NCBI GenBank assembly: GCA_963713505.1
Contig: CAVQMC010000004.1
Coordinates: 62,001 to 126,000, forward strand
Length of the DNA stretch: 64,000 bases
Direction: 5' to 3'
Origin: CAVQMC01 sp963713505
GTDB lineage: Bacteria; Bacteroidota; Ignavibacteria; Ignavibacteriales; Ignavibacteriaceae
Shown one piece after another: positions 51,680-62,589 of the stretch. How positions within the stretch are numbered: the first letter of the stretch is position 1; the number at the start of each line of letters is the position of its first letter. The position numbers and the translations under genes were made by a program. The notes below the pieces were generated by a model. The model was not told the origin of the DNA. It saw nothing but the letters and a program-made list of their open reading frames with translations, and did no database searches.

Positions 51680-54674
51680 TTAAACTTCGAACTTTTCCCC
51701 TGGTTTTAATATTATTCCTTTATTTTGATGACCATTTATTTTAACAATTATCGGTTTATCAAACTTTAAATGTTTTACGAATTCTAATTCGTCTTCTGCT
51801 TTTTGTTCAAGAAGCCATGGCCAATTTATAAAACCTTTATTTAATTCAGGATTAACTGTAAAATAGCCAACTCTAAACGAGGTGAGATTTTGGAAGAAAT
51901 GTGAGCCTTGCGAAGGTGTTACGTGAAGATCTTTAAAGCTAGACTCTACTATAACACTCGCCCCGGAAATTTGATCCCATGTAACAGGAATTCCCAGCCA
52001 CGGATCAAGTGTTCCCCATCTGCCGACGCCTACTAAAAGATAGTGCCTTTTTTCTGCTATAAGTTTTGTGTTGATTATGCTAACTTCGTTGGCAGCCTGT
52101 TTGCTTTTTGCACGATCAAATTTATTGAAATCTACAACTACTATATCAAATATGTCATTAATTATTCCGTTGCCTAAAACTTGATTGCTTTGGCAAATAG
52201 TTTTTTCGTCATCAATATTTTCAATTACTATTTCATCAATTTCCCTGCTTATTACCAAAGGTCTCATTTGAAGCATAGCAAATTCTTTTTTATGACCTTC
52301 GGGTACATTTAAATTAACTGCAAATTCAATTTCAACCGGAGTTCCCATACCCCACGTTCCTATTTCAAGCAATAAATTTAATATGTCCGGAAGCGGGAAA
52401 ATATTATGTTTTAAAATCGGGGCAAAAGTAACAACTCTTAAACCGCTTCTGGAAATTCCGTCATATACTGCTTCATTTTCCGGACTGTAGGTAGAGCCAA
52501 CTGTATATAATGATTGATCTTCTTCCGCTTTATGCAGATCAAATTTTTTAACTAAAGTATCATCCGTATCCCTTACATTGTGGTCTACATGCCCATTTAA
52601 ATCCAAAGCATAAAAATTTTGCTGTGCATTTTTAATTGTTTCTTTGGTAGAAAAGAACTGAAGTAAATGCTTTGGAAATTTGGGACAAAATCTTACTGTA
52701 TTGCCGCCCTCGACAACCATTTTACCGAGTCCCAGTGCAACTAAAGCAATTCCGTCTGATGCTTTTTGAGGAGGAACAGGATAAAAGTTATATGATTTAG
52801 CAACTCCGGCAAAATCAGGATAAAACCTGTTTTTATGTTCCGAACCAACAAGCCTTTGTACAATTACAGCCATTTTTTCTTCTTCTAGTCTGTAAGAAGT
52901 AGCTCTCATATAGTCTTTTGCTTTTTTATGGAAAGTAGATGCATAAACACTTTTTATACATTGAAGCAATTCTTCGAGTCTTGTTTCGATATCATCATCG
53001 CTATTAGGCAGCATATAAGTTTGATAGACACCCGCAAACGGCTGGAATTGAGAATCTTCCAATAAACTGGAAGACCTGACTGCAAGCGGTCCTTTTGTAA
53101 AATCTAAAAATTGATGAAGTTTATCTATAATTTCTTTTGGGAAATACTGAGCTTCTATAAATTTTTGAGTTATCTTTAAATCATCAGTTTCATTTAAAGC
53201 AAAATAATCTAATCTGTTTACTTCCAGGAATTGATCAAATACGTCTGTTGCAATTACAATAGCAGAGGGAACTGATATTTCTACATTTTCAAATTTGTCT
53301 CTAATATTGTAATTCATTATAAGAGTATTTAATGAAACCCAATCCTCTTGCTTTACCGCCTAAAGAACCGCCGCCGATTCTTGCAAAACTATTATTCGGA
53401 TCAAAAGAATCTTTTTCAAAATCGGTTATTATTCCGCGTTGTCTAATTTCAAGGTAACTCTTAATTGAATTAATTAATTCTCTTCTAAGGTCGAATAATG
53501 ATTTAAAGTCAGAAACTTTTCTTGGTCTAAGTTTGTGAGCAAGCCAGAATTCAGTTCTTGCTTTAAGCCATTTTGAATAATGATTTCTTTCTGCATGATA
53601 GAGTATGCTTTCATCGGGAACAGAACTTATTTGCTCCATCAATGTCAGCAGGTTATTTGCTCTGCCTACTTCTGTTCCGTCAGGAAGTTGAAATATAAAA
53701 TCACCGAAGCCGAAATTATTCATCATAAAATCGCGGAGTTCATGTAAAAGCCTGGGGCTTCCTTTTAATAAAAATGAGACACCAATTTCTTTTGCTTTTT
53801 CCGCAAATTCCTGATTGCTTGATTGAAGGAGGATCGGAATATCTTTATGATGAGATTTTACATTTATCGCGAATTTAATTCCCGCTTCAGGATCTTTAAC
53901 ACCTTGGTGCTTAAAGTTTACATCTAGTATAATTCCAAGAATAAATTCTTCATATTTTTCATAATAATTCCAGGCTTCTTCGTAATTTGTGCACAGAAGA
54001 ATTTTAGGACGTGCCCTCATCCTTAAAAATTTATGTGTGAGATTTACACCTTCCGAAATTAATCTTTGTGACTGTTTAAATATTTCGGTATAAATTAATG
54101 GTAGATAAGAAGAATAAAACTTAACATTATCTTCAACTAAAATTATAGTTTGAACTCCGGCAGTATGAGTGTCGTTTTCAACATTAAGCCGGTCCTCCAT
54201 ATATTTTATAATTCCGATAAGTAAATGATAATCACCCTGCCAGATAAAAATTCTTTCAAAGATTGAAGTATCGTAATGCGTAACTAATTCTTTTCTTTCC
54301 CTATTATCATAAGCAAGCAGAATTATTGGAGTATCAATTCCGGTTTCTCTTACCATTTGAGCAAAACGGACAACATGCATATCTTCAATATGAAGTGTTA
54401 CCAAAATCAAATCAAATTCATCACCGTTTAATGCGAATTCAATTGCTTCTTTGCCGGTTGTTACATGGGTAATTTCGGGGGAGTGACTTAAATTTAATAC
54501 TTGGTATTCCTGACGAATCAGTTCATATAATCTGCCGTCTTCTTCGAATAAATAATTATCATAAATGCTGGAAACGAGAAGGATTTCACGAATTTTATAA
54601 TGCATAAGTTTTTGGAATTTTTTTATTCTGTTTCCAAAAACCTCATCGAACTTTTTAAGTTCTTCTTTGTTCAT
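51680..54674 (-). CDS. receiver-receiver-PPDK_N (ATP-grasp) protein, copy 2 (one frameshift)
   Basis: The repaired protein is 997 residues. A receiver-like domain (about 30-150) has a Thr where the phosphoacceptor Asp is expected (LILVTLHIED). A second receiver domain is canonical: TIILVEDN, ILDVNFKHQGVKDPEAG with the acceptor Asp, and LLKGSPR with the Lys. From about 440 comes the PEP/pyruvate-binding ATP-grasp half of pyruvate phosphate dikinase: RIGGGSLGGKARGLGF, AVRSSSLLEDSQFQPFAGVY, GMGTPVEIEFAVN and LQMRPLVI. The swivelling phospho-His domain and PEP-binding barrel are absent. The break at about 53333 (TTC-A-TTA) is repaired by skipping one base. It lies between two gdhA genes. It may be a regulated phosphotransferase; its target is unknown. 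Confidence 0.82.
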
Positions 54675-54708
54675 GAGTTAAAAAAATTTTTAACAAATAA
54701 AAAATATA

Positions 54709-54741
54709 AAGCGGTTGATTAATTAAAATCAAACCGCTTTG
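54709..54741 (-). terminator. rho-independent terminator after gdhA copy 2
   Basis: On the minus strand AAAGCGGTT and AACCGCTTT pair with a bulged ATC/GAT extension, followed by ATATTTTTTATTT. It separates gdhA copy 2 from the downstream receiver/PPDK_N gene. Confidence 0.8.
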
Positions 54742-54773
54742 AAACTTACTGATAATTCCAAACAATCAAAAAA

Positions 54774-56689
<1,916 letters not shown>

Positions 56690-57887
56690 ATGGTAAATCA
56701 AATAATAAAAGAAAAAATTCAGCAAGCTGAAGAAATACTAAAAGAAAAAGACATTGATATGTGGCTGACTTTTGTAAGAGAAAGTTCAACAATTCACGAT
56801 CCTATCCTTGATATGATTTTAGGAATAAACTTAACCTGGCAGTCGGCAATAATTATAAATAAAGATGGCGACAATACTGTAATAGTCGGTTCTTTAGAAA
56901 AAGAGAATGTTAATAGATTAGGCCTTTATAAAAATATTGAAGGTTATGTTCAATCCGTTAGAGAAGTTTTACAGGATTATTTAAAAGAAAAAAAATCCTA
57001 AAAAAATTGCAATAAATTATTCAACCGATTCGGTTCTAGCTGATGGGTTAACCCACGGAATGCATATGATTCTTCTCGAACATTTAAAGGGAACTGGTTT
57101 TGAAAACAAATTAGTTTCCGCGGAAGAAATTATATCTGCCTTGAGAGGAAGAAAATCAAAAGCAGAATTTGCTATAATGAAAGAAGCCGTAGATGAGACT
57201 CTTAAAATTTTTGACCGGGTCACAGACTTTATTAAACCAGGCAAATCAGAACTGGATATTGCAAACTTTATGAAAAAAATTGTTGTTGAGAAAGGTTACG
57301 ATGGACTAGCATGGGATGATGATCATTGTCCTGCTGTTTTTACAGGGCCGGAAGCTGGTGATCCTCATTCAGGTCCGACGGAAAGAAAGGTGGAAAAGGG
57401 ACACATAGTAAATATTGATTTTGGAATTAAATATAAAGGCTATTGTTCTGATTTACAGAGAACCTGGTACGTACTTAAAGACGGTGAAGATAAAGCTCCG
57501 GAACCTGTTGTAAAAGGATTCGAAATAATTAGAGATGCAATTCAAAAAGTTGCAGATGAATTGAAACCCGGTGTTCAAGGATGCGATATGGATGATATTG
57601 CAAGAAATTATATTACTGAATTAGGTTATCCTGAATATCCGCACGGACTCGGACATCAAGTTGGAAGGGATGTGCATGACGGCGGCGGCGGATTATTTCC
57701 GCGCTGGGAAAGATATGGTAATTCACCTTTCTTAAAAATTGAAAAAGGACAGGTGTATACAATCGAACCGCGTTTACCAGTAGAAGGTTACGGCACTTCG
57801 ACTTTAGAAGAAGAAGTTTATGTAAAAGATGACGGTGTGGAATTTATATCGAATCCGCAAAAAGAATTAATATTGATTAAAGCTTAA
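56690..57887 (+). CDS. M24 metallopeptidase, Xaa-Pro aminopeptidase-like (one frameshift)
   Basis: The N-terminal creatinase-type domain begins MVNQIIKEKIQQAEEILKEK, and the C-terminal pita-bread domain has the five metal ligands: Asp in VNIDFGIKYKGYCSDLQRTW (two Asp), His in YPHGLGHQVGRDVHDGGG, and Glu in VYTIEPRL and LEEEVYV. It probably removes N-terminal residues before Pro. The frame breaks in an eight-A run at 56988-56995; one fewer A gives LKEKNPKKIAINYSTDS and a 398-residue protein. A homopolymer is the most error-prone context, so this is very likely an assembly artefact. It is 2 bases from the convergent aat gene. Confidence 0.87.
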
Positions 57888-57888
57888 T

Positions 57889-58491
57889 TTAAAATTCGCT
57901 GTTAACAATATAAGATTGGTATAATAATCTTGTATATTCTTCAAAAGTAATTTCTTTGGCCCCGAACATTTTTAAGTGAGGGGTCAAGTATTGTACATCA
58001 AGCAAAACAAAATCTTTTAAATTTAATCTTTGTATTAATTTTACAAGTGCGGCTTTTGATGCTTCGCTTACTTTTGAAAACATTGATTCGCCGAAGAATG
58101 CTCCTCTGAATGTAACTCCGTATAATCCGCCGACTAGCTTACCTTTCTGCCATGTTTCTACTGTGTGAATATGTCCTCTTTTTTTCAATCTCAAATATGC
58201 TTCAATTAACTCATTCGAAATCCAGGTTGATTCTCTGTCGGCACATCCTTTTACAACAGACAAAAAATCGTAATCAAATCTAAACTCAAAATTTAATTCC
58301 TCCATTTTCTTTCTTAAAGAACGGGGAATATTATAATTGTTTAACGGAATTATTGTTCTTATTTCCGGCATAAACCAGCTTATTTCTCCCTCTTTATCGT
58401 TTGCCATCGGAAATGCACCGCTTGCATATAGCCTTAGCATATTATCCGGTTTAAGCAGTTCTTTGTAATTATTTGATTTATTTGAGCTCAT
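57889..58491 (-). CDS. aat: leucyl/phenylalanyl-tRNA--protein transferase
   Basis: The 200-residue protein has the diagnostic Aat segments LYASGAFPMANDKEGEISWF, the MPEIRTIIPLNNYNIPRSL block, CADRESTWISNELIEAYLRL, GGLYGVTFRGAFFGESMFS and SEASKAALVKL, followed by LLDVQYLTPHL. It moves Leu or Phe from tRNA onto proteins with N-terminal Arg or Lys, making them substrates for ClpS/ClpAP. The start in the family corresponds to this ATG plus a short extra N-terminal stretch. It is intact and lies between the M24 peptidase (convergent) and the carbamate kinase gene (divergent). A link to peptide degradation with M24 is only positional. Confidence 0.9.
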   Translation of the reverse strand: MSSNKSNNYKELLKPDNMLRLYASGAFPMANDKEGEISWFMPEIRTIIPLNNYNIPRSLRKKMEELNFEFRFDYDFLSVVKGCADRESTWISNELIEAYLRLKKRGHIHTVETWQKGKLVGGLYGVTFRGAFFGESMFSKVSEASKAALVKLIQRLNLKDFVLLDVQYLTPHLKMFGAKEITFEEYTRLLYQSYIVNSEF

Positions 58492-58682
58492 ACTTTAATG
58501 GAAAATTTATAAATTTTATGAAAAGAAATTTAATTTCTACCGTTAAATTTCTTAGATTTCATTTTCAAAAATTATTTAACTATGTATTTTTACTAATTAA
58601 TTTAACTAAAAATAAAATTGAATTGTAAACGTCAAATATTTATTAGTAAAAATTTGCAAAATGAAGCGAAAATAGGACTTTT

Positions 58683-59624
58683 ATGGACAAATTGGCTGTT
58701 GTTGCTTTTGGCGGAAATGCTCTTTTAAGAGGTAACGAAGTTGGTACGATAAAACAGCAAGAAAAAAACACCTACGAAACCGCATTAAATTTAACACATC
58801 TTTTAAAAAAAAATTACGGACTAATTGTAACCCACGGAAACGGGCCCCAGGTTGGAAATATTTTATTAAGAAACGAAGCAGGTTATAATACTTACAAAAT
58901 TCCTAAAATGCCTTTGGATATTTGTGTTGCCGATTCTCAAGGCGGAATAGGCTACATGATTGAACGGCAGCTCTTAAATATTTTTAAAGAGAATAAACTG
59001 CGTAAAAAAGTTACAACATTAGTTACTCAAGTATTGGTTGATATAAATGATAAGGCTTTTAAAGAACCGACAAAACCAATTGGACCTTTTTATTTAAAAG
59101 AAGAGGCCGATCTTCTTGCCAGATCCAATAATTTAATTTTTAAAGAAGATGCAAGAAAACGGGGCTGGAGAAGAGTTGTTGCATCACCGCAGCCGATTGA
59201 TATTTTAAATAAAAAAGTAATTAAAGATCTAGCTAAAAAAGGCTATGTTGTTATTGCTTCCGGCGGCGGCGGCGTTCCTGTTTATTATGATGAAAATAAA
59301 CAACTCCAGGGTATTGAAGCTGTAATAGATAAAGATTTAGCTTCATCATTGTTGGCTACCGAAATTGGTGCCGATGAATTTTTTATTTTAACAGATGTAC
59401 CGAAAGTTTATATCAATTTTAATAAACCGAATCAAAAAGCATTGGATAAAATAACTGTTACAGATGCAAAAAAATATTTGGAAAACGGTGAGTTTGGAGA
59501 GGGAAGCATGGGGCCAAAAATTAAAGCTGCAATTAGTTTTGTTGAAAACGGCGGAAAGCAGACAATAATAACCGAAGCAACACAGCTTTCAAACGGCGAC
59601 TTCGGAACAAGAATAGTAGAATAA
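58683..59624 (+). CDS. arcC: carbamate kinase
   Basis: At 313 residues this is a normal carbamate kinase of the amino-acid-kinase fold. Segments include VVAFGGNALLRGNEVGT at the N-terminus, VTHGNGPQVGNILLRNE, RRVVASPQPIDIL, IASGGGGVPVYYD, EAVIDKDLASSLLA and EFFILTDVPKVYINF; the end has EGSMGPKIKAAISF. It interconverts carbamate plus ATP with carbamoyl phosphate plus ADP, normally producing ATP in fermentative arginine or purine/allantoin breakdown. It is the first gene of a two-gene unit with ornithine carbamoyltransferase, 30 bases apart. No arginine deiminase is in the window. Confidence 0.93.
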   Translation: MDKLAVVAFGGNALLRGNEVGTIKQQEKNTYETALNLTHLLKKNYGLIVTHGNGPQVGNILLRNEAGYNTYKIPKMPLDICVADSQGGIGYMIERQLLNIFKENKLRKKVTTLVTQVLVDINDKAFKEPTKPIGPFYLKEEADLLARSNNLIFKEDARKRGWRRVVASPQPIDILNKKVIKDLAKKGYVVIASGGGGVPVYYDENKQLQGIEAVIDKDLASSLLATEIGADEFFILTDVPKVYINFNKPNQKALDKITVTDAKKYLENGEFGEGSMGPKIKAAISFVENGGKQTIITEATQLSNGDFGTRIVE

Positions 59625-59654
59625 TTTAAAAAATAAATTTAATGGAGAAATCCT

Positions 59655-60587
59655 ATGGCAGTAAAAATGAAAGGTAAGAGTTTAATTTCTATAAACGATC
59701 TTACTATTGAAGAGATTTATGAAATTTTTGATGTAAGCAAAACTTTAAAAGAAAAGAAAAATATTGGTGAACCTCATAAAGTTTTAGAAGGCAAAACTTT
59801 GGGAATGATATTTTCCAAACCTTCTACAAGGACACGCGTTTCTTTTGAAACCGGAATTTATCAGCTCGGCGGAATCGGATTGTATTTTGGTCCGAATGAT
59901 CTTCAATTAAACAGAGGTGAATCAATTTCCGATACTGCAAAAGTTTTATCAAGATATTTAGACGGAATTATGATAAGAACTTTTAGTCATCAGGATGTAA
60001 TTGATTTAGCAAAATTCGGATCCATTCCTATAATAAACGGTTTGACAGATCTTCTGCACCCCTGCCAGGTTTTAACCGATTTATTTACGATTTTGGAAAA
60101 GAAAAGAGAACTAAAAAGTCTAAAACTTGCATATATCGGTGACGGAAATAATATGGCTCACAGCCTGCTTCACGGCTGTTCAAAAGTTGGAATGGATATA
60201 GCAATTGCTTCTCCATCCGGGTTTGAACCAAATAAAGAAATTGTTGAAAATTCTAAGAAAAATGCAAAATATATGGGAAGCAAAGTTGAAATAATTTCTG
60301 ATCCGGTTGCTGCTGTTAAAAATGCAGATATTGTTTATACTGATGTCTGGGCTAGTATGGGACAAGAATCGGAAGCTGCAGAAAGAAAGAAAAAATTCCA
60401 AAAATTCCAGGTAAATCCAACTCTTGTTAAAAATGCAAAGGATGATTATTTATTTATGCATTGTCTGCCTGCACATAGAGGAGACGAAGTTGTAAATGAA
60501 GTTTGCGATTCTACCAACTCAGTTATTTTTGATGAAGCCGAAAACAGGCTGCACGTTCAAAAAGCAGTAATGGCTTTGGTAATGTAA
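59655..60587 (+). CDS. argF: ornithine carbamoyltransferase
   Basis: At 310 residues this is an anabolic-sized ornithine carbamoyltransferase. It carries the carbamoyl-phosphate motif SKPSTRTRVSFETG (S-T-R-T), the HPCQVLTDLFT segment, the DVWASMGQE motif, and the ornithine-side HCLPAHRG with its conserved Cys. It exchanges ornithine plus carbamoyl phosphate with citrulline plus phosphate. Being next to carbamate kinase suggests the catabolic direction, citrulline to carbamoyl phosphate to ATP; arginine synthesis is the alternative. The gene starts after TGGAGAAATCCT. A hairpin at 60599 probably ends the transcript. Confidence 0.92.
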   Translation: MAVKMKGKSLISINDLTIEEIYEIFDVSKTLKEKKNIGEPHKVLEGKTLGMIFSKPSTRTRVSFETGIYQLGGIGLYFGPNDLQLNRGESISDTAKVLSRYLDGIMIRTFSHQDVIDLAKFGSIPIINGLTDLLHPCQVLTDLFTILEKKRELKSLKLAYIGDGNNMAHSLLHGCSKVGMDIAIASPSGFEPNKEIVENSKKNAKYMGSKVEIISDPVAAVKNADIVYTDVWASMGQESEAAERKKKFQKFQVNPTLVKNAKDDYLFMHCLPAHRGDEVVNEVCDSTNSVIFDEAENRLHVQKAVMALVM

Positions 60588-60598
60588 ATTATTTTTTA

Positions 60599-60633
60599 GA
60601 GGCTGTCTTATAAGTTTTGTAAGGCGGCTTCTT
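60599..60633 (+). terminator. hairpin after ornithine carbamoyltransferase
   Basis: A GAGGCTGTCTTA/TAAGGCGGCTTC stem with two G-U pairs and a short loop, 11 bases beyond the stop. It is followed by a weakly T-rich tract, and the next gene converges on it. Confidence 0.6.
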
Positions 60634-60636
60634 AAA

Positions 60637-61116
60637 TCACTCATCACTTTTAACTTCAACCTGAACAATAGAATATCCTTTTATAGTTTCATAAGCCGCA
60701 AAGGCCACACCCAACAAGACGAGTATCATTCCTAATAAAAATAAAATAGTTATAAGTTCTGTTAAAGTTGCTGAAATAAATACTATTTTTGCACCTATTG
60801 TTAATGAAGTTAAAACGAAAAATGCAACAGCTAAAGTGTAAGAAAATACAGCATTTTTGACAAGTCTGACTCTGAATATAAGTTCTTTTAATTGAATAGA
60901 AATACTTTCCAGTCTGACATTTTCAACATAATTAATATCTTTTTCTCCGGCTTTGTTTGTAAATTTTCTTCGTTCCTCATTTAATAAACGTATTCTATTT
61001 ACAATAAGTGAATATTTATTATTCATTCCAAGCAGTAAAAGTCCGCATGCAGAAATCATTAAACCAGGAGCCAGCATTAATTGTATTATTTCAACTATTG
61101 AAATTTGAGTGTTCAT
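60637..61116 (-). CDS. DUF2721-family membrane protein
   Basis: The 159-residue protein has a first helix near residues 9-28 (LMLAPGLMISACGLLLLGM), a charged amphipathic region (RIRLLNEERRKF, about 42-53), and two more helices (about 92-110 and 122-145). This pattern of I-Q-L-M-L-A-P-x-x-x-I-S and L-N-x-E-R matches DUF2721, a family of unknown function found in many Gram-negative bacteria. The charged part probably lies in the cytoplasm. It does not seem to share an operon with the following small gene. Confidence 0.8.
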   Translation of the reverse strand: MNTQISIVEIIQLMLAPGLMISACGLLLLGMNNKYSLIVNRIRLLNEERRKFTNKAGEKDINYVENVRLESISIQLKELIFRVRLVKNAVFSYTLAVAFFVLTSLTIGAKIVFISATLTELITILFLLGMILVLLGVAFAAYETIKGYSIVQVEVKSDE

Positions 61117-61208
61117 AATCCTTGCTAATAATTTAAAAAGATACCATCAAAATTAATTATTGGTATCTAAACTTATTGAAAATATAATTAATATTTTTAG
61201 GAAGAACT

Positions 61209-61550
61209 TTATTGTTTAATTGCTTTTCTTCTGAAAAACAAACTTAAAATAAAATCAAGAGTATCAAGAGGTAATATTCTTAGGAAGGCTGATTTGACGG
61301 AATCTAAATTAAAAACAGTAACTCTAAGTCTTTCATTAAAAAGATGATTTTTGAGAAGGTCATCAAAACTTTCAAAATCAGTTTTTTTATTGATATCAAT
61401 AAAAGCAAAATTAGGTGTTTCTTCTTTTAAAAAATTTAAAATTGCTTCCGAGTTCTGCATATAAGTAGAATTAAAATCAAACAAATGTGTTCCGATTTTA
61501 AAGCTTAAGCTGTTTTTCTTTTTATCGCTGATCACGATTAATTTATACAT
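61209..61550 (-). CDS. hypothetical protein, receiver-like fold possible
   Basis: The 113-residue protein begins MYKLIVISDKKKNSLSFKIG and has NFAFIDINKKTDFESFDDLL, in which a strand ending in Asp is followed by a loop as in receiver or ATP-binding folds. No family is recognised and key receiver residues (acidic pair, Lys) are not clear. It may be a degenerate receiver domain. It is in the same direction as the DUF2721 gene below and the ABC ATPase above but is separated from each by 92 and 202 bases. Confidence 0.5.
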   Translation of the reverse strand: MYKLIVISDKKKNSLSFKIGTHLFDFNSTYMQNSEAILNFLKEETPNFAFIDINKKTDFESFDDLLKNHLFNERLRVTVFNLDSVKSAFLRILPLDTLDFILSLFFRRKAIKQ

Positions 61551-61752
61551 AAATATCTTTAAAATATTTTAAGAAATATAAATTACTTTTCGCGTAAACT
61601 TTTACAACAAAAAACTACAATAATAATTTTGGAGGAATGTGATACCAATACTTGATGTGAGCCCGTACAAAGGTAGGAATCTAAAATGGAATTTGCAATA
61701 AAAATTGTGTTAAATATATCATCTATTTTTTAAGTGCTTAAAATATAAGAAG

Positions 61753-62484
61753 TTAAGCCCCTGTCCTTTTAATAAAATCTTTAATAACTAAATCATCAGT
61801 ATTGAGTAATTCAGTCTGTGAGCCAGTAAAATATATAACTCCGTTATGCATCATCGCAACCTTATCTGCCACATTTTTTACGCTGTACATATCATGCGTT
61901 ACAACAATTGAAGTAACATTTAATTTGTTTGTTAAATCTTTAATAAGATTATCTATCGAATCTGACATTATCGGATCTAAACCTGTGGTTGGCTCATCAT
62001 AAAGAATGTAATCCGGATTAGTAATTAAAGCTCTTGCAAGCCCGACTCTCTTTTTCATTCCGCCTGATAATTCAGCTGGTTTTAAATTCTCAGATCCCGG
62101 CATTTCAACGAGTTCAAGTTTTTCTTTTACTGCATCAGTAATTTCATTTTTAGTCATAACGTTGTCTGATTCAACCAGAGGTAAAGAAATATTTTCTTCA
62201 ACAGTCATTGAATCGAATAGTGCTGCTCCTTGAAATAAAAAACCGAATTTTTTTCTTAAGCCGTATAATTCTTTTTCGTTTAGTTCATTTACTATTTGAT
62301 TTTCAACTTTAACAGTTCCTGAATCCGGAGTTAATAGTCCGACAATATGTTTAATTAATACACTTTTACCGCATCCGCTTCTGCCGATAATTACAATTGT
62401 CTCTCCTGTTTTGATTTCAAGATTAACTCCATTAAGAACTTGTTTGTTGTTAAAACTTTTATGCAGGTCTTTTATTTCGATCAT
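61753..62484 (-). CDS. ABC transporter ATP-binding protein, MlaF-like
   Basis: The 243-residue ATPase has Walker A IIGRSGCGKSVLIKHIVG (about 32-49), Q-loop FLFQGAALFDSMTVEENI, signature LSGGMKKRVGLARAL, Walker B DYILYDEPTTGLDP and the H-loop VVTHDM. The phrase LFQGAALFDSMTV...LPL and the signature variant KKRVGLARA are typical of MlaF, which with MlaE and MCE-domain proteins moves phospholipids between membranes. The permease and MCE genes are not seen in the window but would be expected to the left or elsewhere. It diverges from the S49 peptidase gene. Confidence 0.88.
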   Translation of the reverse strand: MIEIKDLHKSFNNKQVLNGVNLEIKTGETIVIIGRSGCGKSVLIKHIVGLLTPDSGTVKVENQIVNELNEKELYGLRKKFGFLFQGAALFDSMTVEENISLPLVESDNVMTKNEITDAVKEKLELVEMPGSENLKPAELSGGMKKRVGLARALITNPDYILYDEPTTGLDPIMSDSIDNLIKDLTNKLNVTSIVVTHDMYSVKNVADKVAMMHNGVIYFTGSQTELLNTDDLVIKDFIKRTGA

Positions 62485-62589
62485 AATTTGATGCTTAATT
62501 AATATGTATTAATTCCATTTAAAATTTATCAAAATTTCGGATTGATAAAAATCATTGTTAATTTTTATTATCACAATTCTGAGGTTTGT

